From the NCBI GenBank assembly GCA_013398295.1, contig VZSF01008733.1:372001-436000 (forward strand): a stretch of DNA of 64,000 bases, in the 5' to 3' direction. The notes beneath the pieces are model-generated. The model was not told where the DNA came from. It did not search any database and saw only the letters and a program-made list of their open reading frames with translations. The DNA comes from Chionis minor (lineage: Eukaryota; Chordata; Aves; Charadriiformes; Chionididae). Numbering within the stretch: position 1 is the stretch's first letter; the number at the start of each line of letters is the position of its first letter. Shown here piece after piece: positions 40,301 to 49,383 of this stretch. The position numbers and the translations under genes were made by a program.

Positions 40301-43181
40301 ATTATCTTTTCCTCATCGATCACAGTTTTGCTGTATCCAAAATTTAGTCTTTCTGATACCAAATACATCTATGTAAACTTGGCGTTACACGGAATTACTG
40401 ACATGAATTGTTGGCTTTGCAAGATACTACTCCCCATCTGTATCCAGTACTCCTCCTCAATTCTCTGTGAAGTCTCTTTTCACGACTCCTCCTTGACCAC
40501 CTGTAAAATCCAGCCAGTCCTCACAATGCTATCTGTAACTTTTGTCAACTTTTCACACTATTACCTGTCATGTCCAGCAATTTCTCACCTCACATCCAAT
40601 TGTTTTACACACGCCCTTCAGTTTTGAGAGTCTGCTACCAATATGGGTGAAGCCACCTGCTGATAATGCTGGAAAAGATGTATTGATAGTGATAGGGTGC
40701 ACAGTCTCACATCAAACTGCTGGGCCCATGAAGGGGCTGCTGGCCCAAACCAGCACGTCAGCTTTCATCTCCTGCAGAGATTCTGCAGTGACTTTTCCTT
40801 CCCACTGCAGGAAGTATTTGCCAAGGATAAGAAATATTATTTACATGGAAGAGTACAGCACATGGACATGACTTCGTTTGGGGAAAGGGGCAGAGCTCCT
40901 TTAGTGCTGAATAAGGTAGAGAAATGAACAACTCTAGAGGCATGGGCATAACACCAGGTTTTGGCCTGTAAGAGAAGTTTTCCCTTATCCTTCTGTATGA
41001 AGCTCCTCTGAAGAGTCTCTCCCCTTAGCAAAACCCATTCTTCCATATAGATGCTCCTTGCTGCTTTTCCACCACACGTACTTCCTCATGTTTTTGTTTA
41101 CTCATGTTTTGTCCTCATGTTTTGTCCCTTTCAGGTGGACCCCGCCAACCTCAGGCATCTCAGCCTCCACGGACAAATGCACCTCCACAGCAGCGGCTCT
41201 CTCCTCAAGGACAGCAGCCCCAGAGTCCCCAGTCCACTTCACCCCAGCAGCAAAGGTCACCTGGATCTCCACAGCAAGTCCGATCAGCAACTGGGTCCTC
41301 TCCAGTCCAGGCTTCCAAGGCGGGCATGTTCCCTCCACAGCAGCCTAGACCTCCTGCTCAAGGCCGGGCTCCTAGCCAGCCAAGCCCCACTGAAACATCC
41401 AAGCAGCAAGCCGCCCCACACCCACATCTGAAGTAGGTGCTCTGTTAAACTGCTAATATCTGTAGATATTAGAATAAGGCTGTCAAAAAAGTATCCTGAG
41501 CATGAAGAACGTACTGCCTGTTGTCAGGCAATAGTCTCCAGGGACCAAGTCCCGGACAACTGCGTGACTTCAGAGGTATATATGCCTGGGCATAACAGGC
41601 CACCATTGACCTTCCATCAGAAAAAACAAGTTGTACTTGACATCTCTAAGATTTCACAGTCTTCCTCTTATTCGTGTGCTCATTGTTAATCATGTGCTCT
41701 ACCCAAGCCGTATCAACACAGCTACCACCTTCCCAGCAGGGTGTATGCTCCTTACAGGCTGTAACCAGCACATTATTGTCCAGAAGGCTCAACAAGAATT
41801 ATTCCTTCACTATTCCCTGAATGCAGGAGCCATGCAAGGTTCTTTACTGGGCAACTTTTTGCAATTGGTAGCAAAAAGGCGGGGCGGGATGGGGGCGGAG
41901 CAGAATCATAGAATCATAGACTCACTTGGGTTGGAAGAGACCTTCAAGATCATCGTGTCCAACCATAAACCTATGCCAAAACCACCCCTAAACCATGTCC
42001 CTCAGCACCACGTCTACCCGTCTTTTAAATACCTCCAGGGACGGCGATTCCACCACCTCCCTGGTGCAGAAGTGGCACTACTCATATATATGAAACTCCA
42101 GATGGTGACTGTAGGTTTAAATGCTCTTCTGGAGCAGAGCACACCACAGAATTATTATGTATTTTTGTTAGCAGCCTTTGCTGCCACCCTTCATAGAGCA
42201 TATCCGTCTGGCACCATGGCAGGAAAGATTGGCAAAAAAATGTTTGGTGTTGACAAAACATTGACACAAGAGCAAATTAGCATGAACAGGCCAGAACAAA
42301 ATATAGACTAGGAATGAGAAGACAGTTTCTATGCAGCAGAGGAAGGATGTTCTGGAACAGGTTTTCAGTGATGATGACTACATTAGCAAGGCAAACCAAG
42401 ACCAGTGTACTTAAGGATCAAAATGTTGGTGCTAAGGATGCAGTCGCCACACTAAACGTATTTCAGGTACTTTAATTCAAAGTCTGGTCTTGTGCTGAAT
42501 GCCTGTTACTGACCAGAGGAAACCACTCAGTGACAAAGCATGGTAGCGGGGAAAATTGGGAGATTTAGTTCAAAAGCACAGTCCTGACCTGAACTTCAAC
42601 ATTAGCAGGTACGCACCCAGCAGGAGTAGCATGGCCAACCAAAAGACCTGCGTAACACAGCTGACAGTCAGAGCAGACGTGCCAGGGAGGGCAGGCAACA
42701 GCACAGGGGACACAGCTACCAACTTGCCGAACCTCTCATGCTCTCACACCTGAAAGGACAGGACCTTTCACAACAGTTGCACCAAACAGAAATTGCATGT
42801 TTTTAGTCAAATGTTTTCATCAACACTTACTAGCCTGGACTGTGATATTGGAGCTGCCTGCCCATGCCCCATCCTCTTCCATCCCCTCCGCCTCCCCCAC
42901 TCCTGGATATCTTAGTATACAGAGATTCTCCTTCCTAACCTCTCCTTTTATCCTTGAATTTGTCTGTGTGATGGAACACAAAGCACCAGTAACCAGCTTT
43001 GAACTACCACCTTCTCCTGCTGAGTCCGAACTCTGTTTTCCATTTCAGCAAATCACAGTCCCTGACAAACACCTTCAGCATATCTGAATCATCCCAGCGG
43101 GGAAATGCGAATGAAGATGAAGCAAAAGCTGAGACCATCCGCAATTTGAGGAAATCATTTGCAAGTCTGTTTTCCGATTAA
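10253..43181 (+). CDS. SYN3: Synapsin III, 3' part of gene (8 coding exons, C-terminal 344 residues)
   Basis: Synapsins are neuronal phosphoproteins that coat the cytoplasmic face of synaptic vesicles, tether them in the reserve pool and bind ATP through an ATP-grasp-like domain C. Eight exons bounded by AG and GT join without a frame break: 10253-10315, 19825-19967, 26100-26174, 29842-29944, 35529-35663, 39574-39658, 41135-41432 and 43049-43181. The first five encode the C-terminal part of domain C, with [29 protein letters not shown] and FGGLDICAV. The next two encode a Pro/Gln/Ser-rich linker, and the last encodes domain E ending in [10 protein letters not shown]. The linker, with SPLRPW, GPQLGQ and QQRSPGSPQ, resembles SYN3 rather than SYN1 or SYN2, and convergent FBXO7 next door supports SYN3. 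The N-terminal exons (domains A-B and the start of C) are outside the window. The final exon gives an a-type isoform. Assignment to the synapsin family is certain and to SYN3 very likely. Confidence 0.95.
14953..14966. promoter_or_regulatory. AP-1-type palindromic site
   Basis: TGACTCATGAGTAA contains a perfect AP-1 site (TGACTCA) overlapping a second, imperfect inverted one. It lies within SYN3 intron W1-W2 in non-repeat sequence. Motif only. Confidence 0.25.
16598..16620 (+). repeat. GA dinucleotide microsatellite
   Basis: About 11 uninterrupted AG units in SYN3 intron W1-W2. Confidence 0.9.
16769..16781 (-). promoter_or_regulatory. CTCF-like motif in SYN3 intron
   Basis: The - strand reads ACGCCAGAGGGCA, containing the core GCCAGAGGGCA. 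This is one of three CTCF-like matches in the window. Motif evidence only. Confidence 0.3.
19825..19967 (+). CDS. SYN3: SYN3 coding exon W2 (143 nt)
   Basis: This exon encodes VKVENQHDF through NYKAYM, including the segments [15 protein letters not shown] and QKIGSNY of domain C. It starts in phase 0 after a long pyrimidine-rich acceptor (gctcttgtcactttttcacg, then the AG at 19823-19824). It ends in phase 2 (AT of the Met codon) at donor gtgagt. The long ATG-initiated frame that runs into it from 19732 includes intron sequence and is not the protein. Confidence 0.95.
22700..22815 (+). repeat. Direct repeat copy A (about 116 bp), left of the LTR
   Basis: The sequence from ccatgatctgctagtc to taagatactgac appears here and again at 23977-24093. 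The last ~86 bases are identical; differences and one indel are confined to the first ~30 bases. About 18 bases separate copy A from the start of the LTR. Confidence 0.92.
22834..23974. mobile_element. Solo LTR of an avian endogenous retrovirus-type element (about 1.14 kb)
   Basis: The element begins TGTAATGGGTTGACCCTGG and ends CCAACA, the TG...CA ends of a retroviral LTR. Five-base flanks GGCCC and GGCCA match at four of five positions, as expected for an integration target duplication. The interior is made of diverged repeats of a short motif (tgctccagcgtggggtcc-like, with cacgggctgcag-like blocks) between about 23220 and 23660. I recognise the sequence type as a dispersed avian LTR, but cannot name the family without a repeat library. 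No gag, pol or env coding sequence is present, so it is a solo LTR. The 218-codon open frame at 23164-23820 arises from the internal repeats and is not a gene. Confidence 0.8.
23977..24093 (+). repeat. Direct repeat copy B (about 117 bp), right of the LTR
   Basis: Second copy of the 22700-22815 sequence. Its first bases coincide with the short target duplication of the LTR, so the LTR sits exactly at the junction between the two copies. The sequence diverges after taagatactgac. Confidence 0.92.
26100..26174 (+). CDS. SYN3: SYN3 coding exon W3 (75 nt)
   Basis: The exon completes the Met codon split with W2 and encodes [16 protein letters not shown], then LEQIAMTE, a highly conserved stretch of domain C. 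Acceptor tttggtttgttttcctag, donor gtaagg. It ends in phase 2. Confidence 0.95.
27003..27620 (+). mobile_element. Old, degraded CR1 LINE fragment
   Basis: Diverged but recognisable CR1 3' region in + orientation: a block like the CR1 caccatatttt...ggagaaagtcc segment near 27025-27080, then gaggtgatgggaaatcccat..., cat cttt caggccaggttaaa and gtacaggtgatcatctaaggtcccttctgcacc towards 27600. The middle (about 27120-27250) is poorly matched. I read this by eye; a repeat-library alignment would fix the edges. Confidence 0.6.
29528..29823 (+). mobile_element. CR1 LINE, 5'-truncated 3' end in sense with SYN3
   Basis: The sequence follows the familiar CR1 3' end: ggtctcttctctcaagtaac, aggtttaggctggacattag, attggaacaggctgctcag and gttggactagatgatcttaa, closing with two copies of the ATTCTATG tail unit. 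It is truncated at the 5' end and has no intact reverse transcriptase, as for nearly all CR1 copies. The tail ends 18 bases before exon W4. Confidence 0.95.
29842..29944 (+). CDS. SYN3: SYN3 coding exon W4 (103 nt)
   Basis: It completes the Arg codon split with W3 and encodes [20 protein letters not shown] followed by [14 protein letters not shown], the last conserved core of domain C. The acceptor tract cttctgtggtttctgcag lies directly against the CR1 tail. It ends in phase 0 at donor gtgaga. Confidence 0.96.
29945..35528 (+). other. SYN3: SYN3 intron W4-W5 (5.6 kb), no gene recognised
   Basis: Non-coding. It includes a stretch at about 32030-32330 with two TAATTA-type homeodomain cores and few signs of repeat origin, a GC-richer stretch at 33050-34130, and a CTCF-like motif at 33895-33908. 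The 152-codon frame at 34789-35247 matches nothing I know. Confidence 0.8.
33895..33908 (-). promoter_or_regulatory. Weak CTCF-like motif in SYN3 intron W4-W5
   Basis: The - strand reads CCACTAGATGTTGC. It fits the first ten positions of the CTCF core but not the GGC end. Confidence 0.18.
35529..35663 (+). CDS. SYN3: SYN3 coding exon W5 (135 nt)
   Basis: Phase 0 at both ends. It encodes [19 protein letters not shown] and continues LVVSKMTQL to SPLRPW, the end of domain C and the start of the variable linker. Acceptor cccctcctgtgacag, donor gtatga. The SPLRPW ending is characteristic of SYN3 among vertebrate synapsins, from memory of the family. Confidence 0.95.
35664..39573 (+). other. SYN3: SYN3 intron W5-W6 (3.9 kb) with an ancient CR1
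   Basis: Non-coding. It has an ancient CR1-type relic at about 38780-39160. The A-rich stretch at 36640-37640 reads like degraded repeat sequence, but I cannot place it. Confidence 0.8.
38780..39160 (+). mobile_element. Ancient CR1-type LINE relic
   Basis: Blocks match an older sauropsid CR1 consensus in order: gagggtgatgaaaacaatta with ggggcctggaaac, then agtctcttggctttagaaag, gtttgcaaaataatgaatgg and tatctggaactgttgcaaag. Divergence is high. The edges are approximate and from memory of the family, not an alignment. Confidence 0.65.
39574..39658 (+). CDS. SYN3: SYN3 coding exon W6 (85 nt), linker
   Basis: Encodes [19 protein letters not shown], then LSQPRPPPQ, the Pro/Gln-rich linker after domain C. 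It begins in phase 0 after acceptor ggctttttttcctctag and ends in phase 1 at donor gtacag. The - strand frame across it is a shadow. Confidence 0.93.
39659..41134 (+). other. SYN3: SYN3 intron W6-W7 (1.5 kb), nothing recognised
   Basis: Non-coding. The pyrimidine-rich stretch at 40000-40650 gives overlapping open frames of about 100 codons that resemble no protein. No repeat or RNA gene is recognised. Confidence 0.8.
41135..41432 (+). CDS. SYN3: SYN3 coding exon W7 (298 nt), Pro/Gln/Ser-rich linker
   Basis: Encodes about 99 residues rich in Pro, Gln and Ser, including [34 protein letters not shown] and PHPHL. It is a disordered linker with SH3-type PxxP stretches. The acceptor is gttttgtccctttcag. 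The donor gtaggt follows CTG AA, so unspliced RNA would read Lys then UAG. It ends in phase 2. Confidence 0.95.
41433..43048 (+). other. SYN3: SYN3 intron W7-W8 (1.6 kb) with a CR1
   Basis: Non-coding. A reverse CR1 lies at 41901-42075. The 226-codon open frame at 41631-42311 runs through that CR1 and its flanks and looks accidental. Confidence 0.85.
41901..42075 (-). mobile_element. CR1 LINE fragment, - orientation
   Basis: Starts with the reverse complement of the CR1 tail (agaatcatagaatcatag). It continues ttgggttggaagagaccttc, aagatcatcgtgtccaacc and tccctcagcaccacgtctac. It is truncated after about 175 bases. Confidence 0.93.
43049..43181 (+). CDS. SYN3: SYN3 last coding exon W8 (domain E, stop TAA)
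   Basis: Completes the Asn codon and encodes [19 protein letters not shown], then [17 protein letters not shown] and ASLFSD followed by TAA at 43179-43181. This is domain E, the conserved C-terminus of the a-type isoforms (Ia, IIa, IIIa), implicated in synapsin oligomerisation and vesicle-pool maintenance. Acceptor ctgttttccatttcag. Confidence 0.97.
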
Positions 43182-45735
43182 CAGCCCTGCAGCTGGATCT
43201 GTGCTTTTGTCAGCCCTCACTCTTCATATCAGCATACCTGATGTCATCCTGGAATATACTCAATGGTACCCCGCAATTTACAATTAACACCTGGGTAAAT
43301 GGAATTTAGAAAACTATAGTTGTTTTAATACAAAAAAAAAAATAGTCTAATAACAGTCTGAAAAGTGACTGTATAAAAGTGGCACTATTTCATTGTTTTT
43401 TGTGCATAATCGGAATCACATCTGTTCAAATGACTGAGTTGCAAAGCAGATTTTACTCTTGCTAACCCCTGTGGAGTCAACACAGTTATGACAGTGCAAA
43501 CTAGATTTTATTTTGATTTGTATATAGTCAATATAATTGCTCACTTCCAATTACTGAATCCGTGTTGAGGTCAAGCTGAAAAAAAAATAGGTTTATTTCA
43601 GAAACAGATGTGCAAAGACGAAGTCAATAAGTATTCATTGACTGCTAAACTGAGCATGCTTGAGCATGGAACACAGTGGACTTCTGTGGAACTTCACGAT
43701 AGCGACTTCCTAAAAAGTCACTTTTCAGAGCAAAACTACATTCAAGTTACACATGGTACCAGGCATCAGTAAGCACCAAAGATCACATGAGCAGGTCATC
43801 CAAATGGACTGCTGGTTTGTTCCAGACCACTCTGCTCATAGCAGATAAAATGTCTCTGTTTCATGCCTTGCATTTATGTCCGCTGCACGTGATTCCTGCG
43901 TTCTGAGAGAAAAATGTCATGTTCTAACCCTGTAGCCTTAGCTCAAAAATAACCTGAGAAATGGGCCTTCCACGCAAAAAAACAACTTCTTCCCCTGCCC
44001 CTGGAAACACCAGAGTTCACGTTCACAGTTCACACAAATTCCAGACAAAACCCAGCTAAACTCCAAGTACTTTGGTGACTTGGTCACATCTGGCGAAGTA
44101 TGTCCCCCAGGAACATGCTTAATTAATAGCAGAGTTGATGAAGTGCACATACTTGTGTGCTGAGTGTTCCATAATACCAAATGGACAGAGAGATGGGAGA
44201 GAAATCCTGTCTCCCTCCTTGAACTCCCACTGACTTCACCGGGGTGAGTGCAAAATGAATGCAAGGTGACAAACCTGCAACAGAACAGGAAAACTATCCT
44301 TTACAAATAAGATGAGCTGGGGTCCATCCAGAGACACCAAGCCATGGGAGGGCATGTATAGGATTGCCCCAAGCAGGTAATAATCAGTATTTCTCCTCCC
44401 TGGCCACCCCCAAGAATTATTCTTCCAGAGAAGACAGAGATGGATCTTTGCCAGGTGTGCTTTTCCTCTAAGCCTGCACCACAGAATGAAGCTGCGTATG
44501 AGCACATATACTAGAACTGGGACACGGCACAAAACAGGAATGACACAAGGTACATTCACAGTTGGAAAAAAACACCCTGGGTAAATCAATGTATACACGG
44601 CTATTTCTGCCAACTGAGAACCTACCCCTTTCACCCTGCTAGTTCTATTTATATCACACCTGATGCAGGTGCCAGCCCCCATCCCACCTCCTTGATTTTT
44701 TTTGCAATTTTTGTTAAGTGCTTTAGTCACAAACCACACATACAGCTTCAAGGCCAGCCTTTTGGCTTTGTGCTTCCCTTGCCAATTCACCTTGATGACA
44801 CTTCGGAATGGCCAGGGAAGCAGGGAGGTCAGTAAGTTAAAAACAGTTGAGCCAATGACACAGATCTTTGCTGCAACTTAAAACAAGGAGATCCTCAAAG
44901 CAGCAAAAGCAACAGCAGCATTTGCCATCTTGGATCTTATAATTCACTGGCGGGAATAAAGCCAAACAAGCAATTCCTTCCACCTGTAATGAACATCCAA
45001 ATCCAATGCAGTCATCTGGACCTTGTATGACTTTCCCCTGCGCAGGCCTTTACACACATCATGGCTTCTGTGACCTGTGCCCTTTCAGGCAAGTGACAGC
45101 ATAGCTTTTCCAGGCTGGAAGGCTCTCGAGAGACTCATCCGGATCAATGATTTATACCTCAAGCTCAGTACTACAGAGCCACCCTATTCCCTGATGATTT
45201 GTCTTTCCTTTTCTTTTTTTTTTTCCCCCTCCAGTTCTGTGTCGTCCTTCCAGGTTTGCTAAGCTGTTTACAATGTAGCATCATAAATACATGTCATTAT
45301 CTGAGAAGAAAAAAAAAAAAAACAACACAGATCCTGATGTTTTGCAGTCTCCAAGAGCAATAACAGAGTGACAAATGGCCTTGAGCAAGCATTGTCCCAC
45401 TGGCAAGAACAAGAACAGATCAACAGGCTCCAGTACATGGAAAGGAGGTAATACAACCCCGGTGGGGGAGGATTTCCTTCTGTAACACTTCCCTCAGCAT
45501 GGTTTATGCTTTTCCCTACTAAATGGTCACCAGAGATGCAAAAAGAGAAATAAAAGTTTACTACCAGAATCCTCGATTGCTCTATACCCTGAATCTTTTT
45601 ATATCTCCCTTACCAACACAACCCATACAAAAAATAAGTGACTATTATGGCACGGCCCCATAAATCGACCCCAGTTCATCACCGTAACCACAGCAGTGGG
45701 ATCATGTGCTGGTGCTGCGTTTGAACACAGCAGGG

Positions 45736-45749
45736 CTGTCCTCTGGCGG
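45736..45749 (-). promoter_or_regulatory. CTCF-like motif between the convergent genes
   Basis: The - strand reads CCGCCAGAGGACAG. It matches the CTCF core CCASYAGRKGGCRS at 12 of 14 positions. Motif evidence only. Confidence 0.3.
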
Positions 45750-48700
45750 GCCACAGTAGCAGGACAGCACTGTTGACTTGACACCCAGCAGTGACTCAGA
45801 TCTCTTCATTTGCCTACAGCTCTCAGCTGTCACCTTTCAAGGGACAAGCAAACAGAAGAGCATCTCCCTCCTCTCTCCTCCCCCCAGGTCCAGCTTGCAA
45901 AAACAAGTAAAAGCAACAGGTACTCTCAACTTAACTTGGTTACTCCTATAGCTCCTGAAAAGCATCTTCAGTTCTATCCACAGAAATGCTTCAGTGAAAA
46001 CAGCGTTGATTTCCTAAATTAAAATGACGAAACTCTATACTGTGTCCTACAAATGTTCCAACATTACACTTCAATCTACAGCTACGATGCTCACATACTA
46101 GCTGTTGAGGCTAGCAGGAGATTCACAAATGCATCATCGTATATCCAGGTTATCGCCTTTGATGCACGGTTTCTATTCCAAAAACCCTGCAATCTAACAA
46201 AGCCAGAGAAAGAGGGAATACATGGGATATATTCTCCATCGATGTGAATGGGGAACTAAGGTATACCCAAGAGGTATTTAAATATAATTTAAATATAAAT
46301 ATAAGAGCTGGAGTCAGGGGCAGCAAGAAAGCAACAGAAGAGTTGGTTAACAGAAGCTACATTTAAATCACAGGGCAGACATGCCCCACAGCATGCCTTG
46401 GGATCTTTCTCGCACAGCTGTGAAAACTGAGCACCTGGTCAGAGCTTCCCTTTTGTCCCACGCGCTTTAATTTTCTTTACATGGAAGCCAGGAAACACAA
46501 ATAGATTTGTGCGTTTGGATCCAGCCCAAGAAGGAGCTGGGACACAGCTAGGACACCCACTCATATCCACCACCTGGAAAATTAGTTTGCGTTTTGCTGT
46601 TTAGATACGGACTGAGAAACATCTTGACTTTCTTATAATAGCTAGGTGTGGTATTTCAAGAGGAATGTCACTTTTGTTCCCATGCAACTAAAAGTCTTGT
46701 ATAAAGCTGAAGTTCAGAAGAATAGCGGTCCTGCTCATAACTGCAGCAGTATTTTCTTCTTTCACTAGTCACAGGCAGGTATGTAAGACCTTACACCCTG
46801 CAGTTACACTCAGTTACTTTATCTGCTTGGTTTAAGTTTCATGAGTAAGACAAAACAATAAATAGAAAAGCCAAGGACAGCAGTTCCTTATTTCCAAGCG
46901 ACTGTTAGTAGCCACCCTAACAGGGCTGGATACAGATAAACAGTACAGGTAAGAAAGGCCCATTCAGGCATTTCATCTGTTGTGATTTCTCTTCTATAGA
47001 GTTCCCAAACAGCAATGACACACAGCTGAGGAGCTGGCGAATAAACAAAATAAGCTGCTAGTTTTCAAACGTTTTCTGTTTTGGCTTCTAATTTTATACT
47101 GTTGGTCCTGAGGTATTCACTGTGTACTTCACATCCTCTTTTACAAATAAAGGGAACTCCTCTTTAGGGAGCTTGACAGTTCAGGATAAGTCCTCACGGT
47201 ATCTTCACTACAATGTGAAGGAACAACGAAGAAAGGGAAGGAACATCCTCAGATCACTTAATGGGGTATCTGTGAAAAGGCTGAGTTCATTTCTTCAAAA
47301 ACAAACATTCAAATGACAAAAATCCAGGATAAACAGAACCTGGGGGATCAGCCTGGCAGAAGAATGATGAGGTTGTCTTCATGGCAGAGAGGGCCCAAAT
47401 CCAGAGCGGCATAGGGCGTGCCACAAGAGCAAGCAACACAACTGTCATCATGGCACTACTAATGCGAGTACCATTGGCGTCACAAAAATTAACATCTCTC
47501 ACACACAGAGAGATCATTGTTCCCAGAAATAGCTTGAAAAAAGCGAAAAGTTACAATTTTTTTTAATCTGTTAAAGCTGTATAACCTTATCTGAATATTA
47601 TGCATGCATTTCTGAAGCGCTCATCACAAGGACCAAATAGTGCAAGACCAACGCAATGCAGATTTCCCTTTTCCTGTTTATAATCACTGGAACATAAAGA
47701 ATGAGTAAGAGGCCTGACTATACACTTCACTTAAGTGAAAATTCTGTTGGAACAAGGCAATTCAACCACTGCAGGAAAATGTTAAAAATTAAGGCTAATC
47801 TTGGTATTGAAGGGAAACCACTGTCCCCAGACTCCATAAATACATTCTCTCAGGTGTTTAATTATGGCAGGATTTGCACTGGTATGCTGTTGCTGTGAAG
47901 TAGAAAAGAGAAGAAAGAAGCAATACAACTTTTGGCAGCAAAATAAAGTATTATATTTTACTTCCACTGGAGTTAATGGCAAAACTTCCTGACCCTACTG
48001 AAGTCAGCTGACTTTATACAAAACAAGAAGATGAATCACTGAAATATCACCTGAAAAAGCACGTAAGTATTACTAACTAAATAGCTTGTATTTAACAGAA
48101 AATGTTAAATTTCTACTGCTGGAATTTCAAAAAGATTTTAGAAAATAGTATCAGCTGTCACAAGTCATCGGTACCATTATACATATATAGAAACATTGAG
48201 ATCCATCTTAAAAAAAAATACGTAAGAAATGAAAAGTTCTAGCAAAGTTTAGTCATTCCAGTCTTCCTTTAATTAAGCTCCAGCATCAGCCTGCAGATCT
48301 CATCAGGAGACTTTAACAGTGGTCTTGTTAGTTGCTCATTAGTCAATAAGACAATACTTGAAAGGTGCTCATAACATGCTACAACACATTTCCTCTTGGC
48401 AAGATATATTTTGATACTTAGTTAACGGAATTAAATGGAATTTACTGCAGTAAAGTAAGGATTCATTCTGCTTCTCCTGCTGTGATCCCATTTCCACTGC
48501 AACCAGGTCAACCTATTTAATTCCTTAAGTAAGCTAGGCAGGAGGAAAGATTTATTTTTGCACCAGTTTTAGTTCACACGCAGTAAATGCAGCCATGTAC
48601 TACAGCTCCTTATTTGTAAAGACAAGGAGAAAGACAAAAGTTTTGCTGCTGGTTCTTTGTAAAATTGCTCCGCTTCCGTTCAGACTTCCGAGTTGCACTG

Positions 48701-48825
48701 TAGCATGACTTTACTCAGTTGTTTGTAAAACAAATTGATTTGTGTTCTAGTATTTCCCTTGTAAAGAAAATCCCTTCCCTGTATTCTTTGTGTATTAAGT
48801 AACAATACAAAAATGCTTTTTACCT

Positions 48826-48831
48826 AATAAA
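48826..48831 (+). terminator. SYN3: Candidate poly(A) signal, distal end of SYN3
   Basis: AATAAA in ttttacctaataaaatatta, the last canonical hexamer on the + strand before FBXO7's own 3' UTR. Use of this site would give SYN3 a 3' UTR of about 5.6 kb. Nearer AATAAA copies (44955, 45550, 46857 and others) are alternatives. Confidence 0.4.
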
Positions 48832-48988
48832 ATATTAAAGGAAAAAGAAAATGTCATCTTTGAAAGTTTCTATGAACTCACATCTACCATAACAGCGGTA
48901 GCATCCTGTTCTATGTGGAACATGATAGATTTTTTTGTTAATAAAGATTATTAGCCAGGTAGATTTGAAACATCATTTTTCCTGGCAA

Positions 48989-48994
48989 TTTAAT
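48989..48994 (-). terminator. FBXO7: Candidate poly(A) signal of FBXO7
   Basis: The - strand reads ATTAAA in gttttattaaattgcc, about 390 bases past the FBXO7 stop, with no AATAAA nearer. A 3' UTR of roughly 400 bases would be reasonable for this gene. Confidence 0.45.
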
Positions 48995-49383
48995 AAAACT
49001 CTTCAAATAAGACAGACAAGGATAGGGTTTGTATTTAAAGTGCTCTTTATCTGATGTAGCAAGTACTTGGCCGGTATCCTTCTGGTCTCTAAGTAGCACT
49101 TCACAGGTTAGGGCAGGGGCAAGGCGGGGAGGGGTTGGGTGGGAAGCAGAACAAACTGCTCTAAATTGTCACTCTTCGTGAAGCAGACCCACATGTCAGG
49201 TGGCACGGTAGTACTACCAGAGCATAAAACAAACCCAGCCTTTGTGGTTGAAACATTACCATGCACACGTGTTCTTGCCACAATCTGAAGAGAAGGTAGA
49301 TGTTAGTGCCTGGTATTTGCAATTTCCTGCAGTTAGAAAGCAAGCTCAGGAACTAGAAAACTCACTGAAGGAAAAAGCAGCCA

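Larger units (their letters stand above)
43182..49383. other. SYN3 3' UTR, convergent spacer and FBXO7 3' UTR
   Basis: No coding exon recognised. The stretch after the SYN3 stop must be 3' UTR for some distance. AATAAA hexamers on the + strand occur at 44955, 45550, 46857, 47146, 47942 and 48826, so the true end is open. FBXO7's 3' UTR enters from the right. A CTCF-like motif lies at 45736-45749, and A14 at 45309-45322. A 184-codon open frame on the - strand at 44236-44790 is unlike known proteins. Confidence 0.7.

Noticed and set aside
41631..42311. 226-codon open frame in the last SYN3 intron
   Set aside because: Composite of intron and reverse CR1 sequence, with no domain and no splice support.
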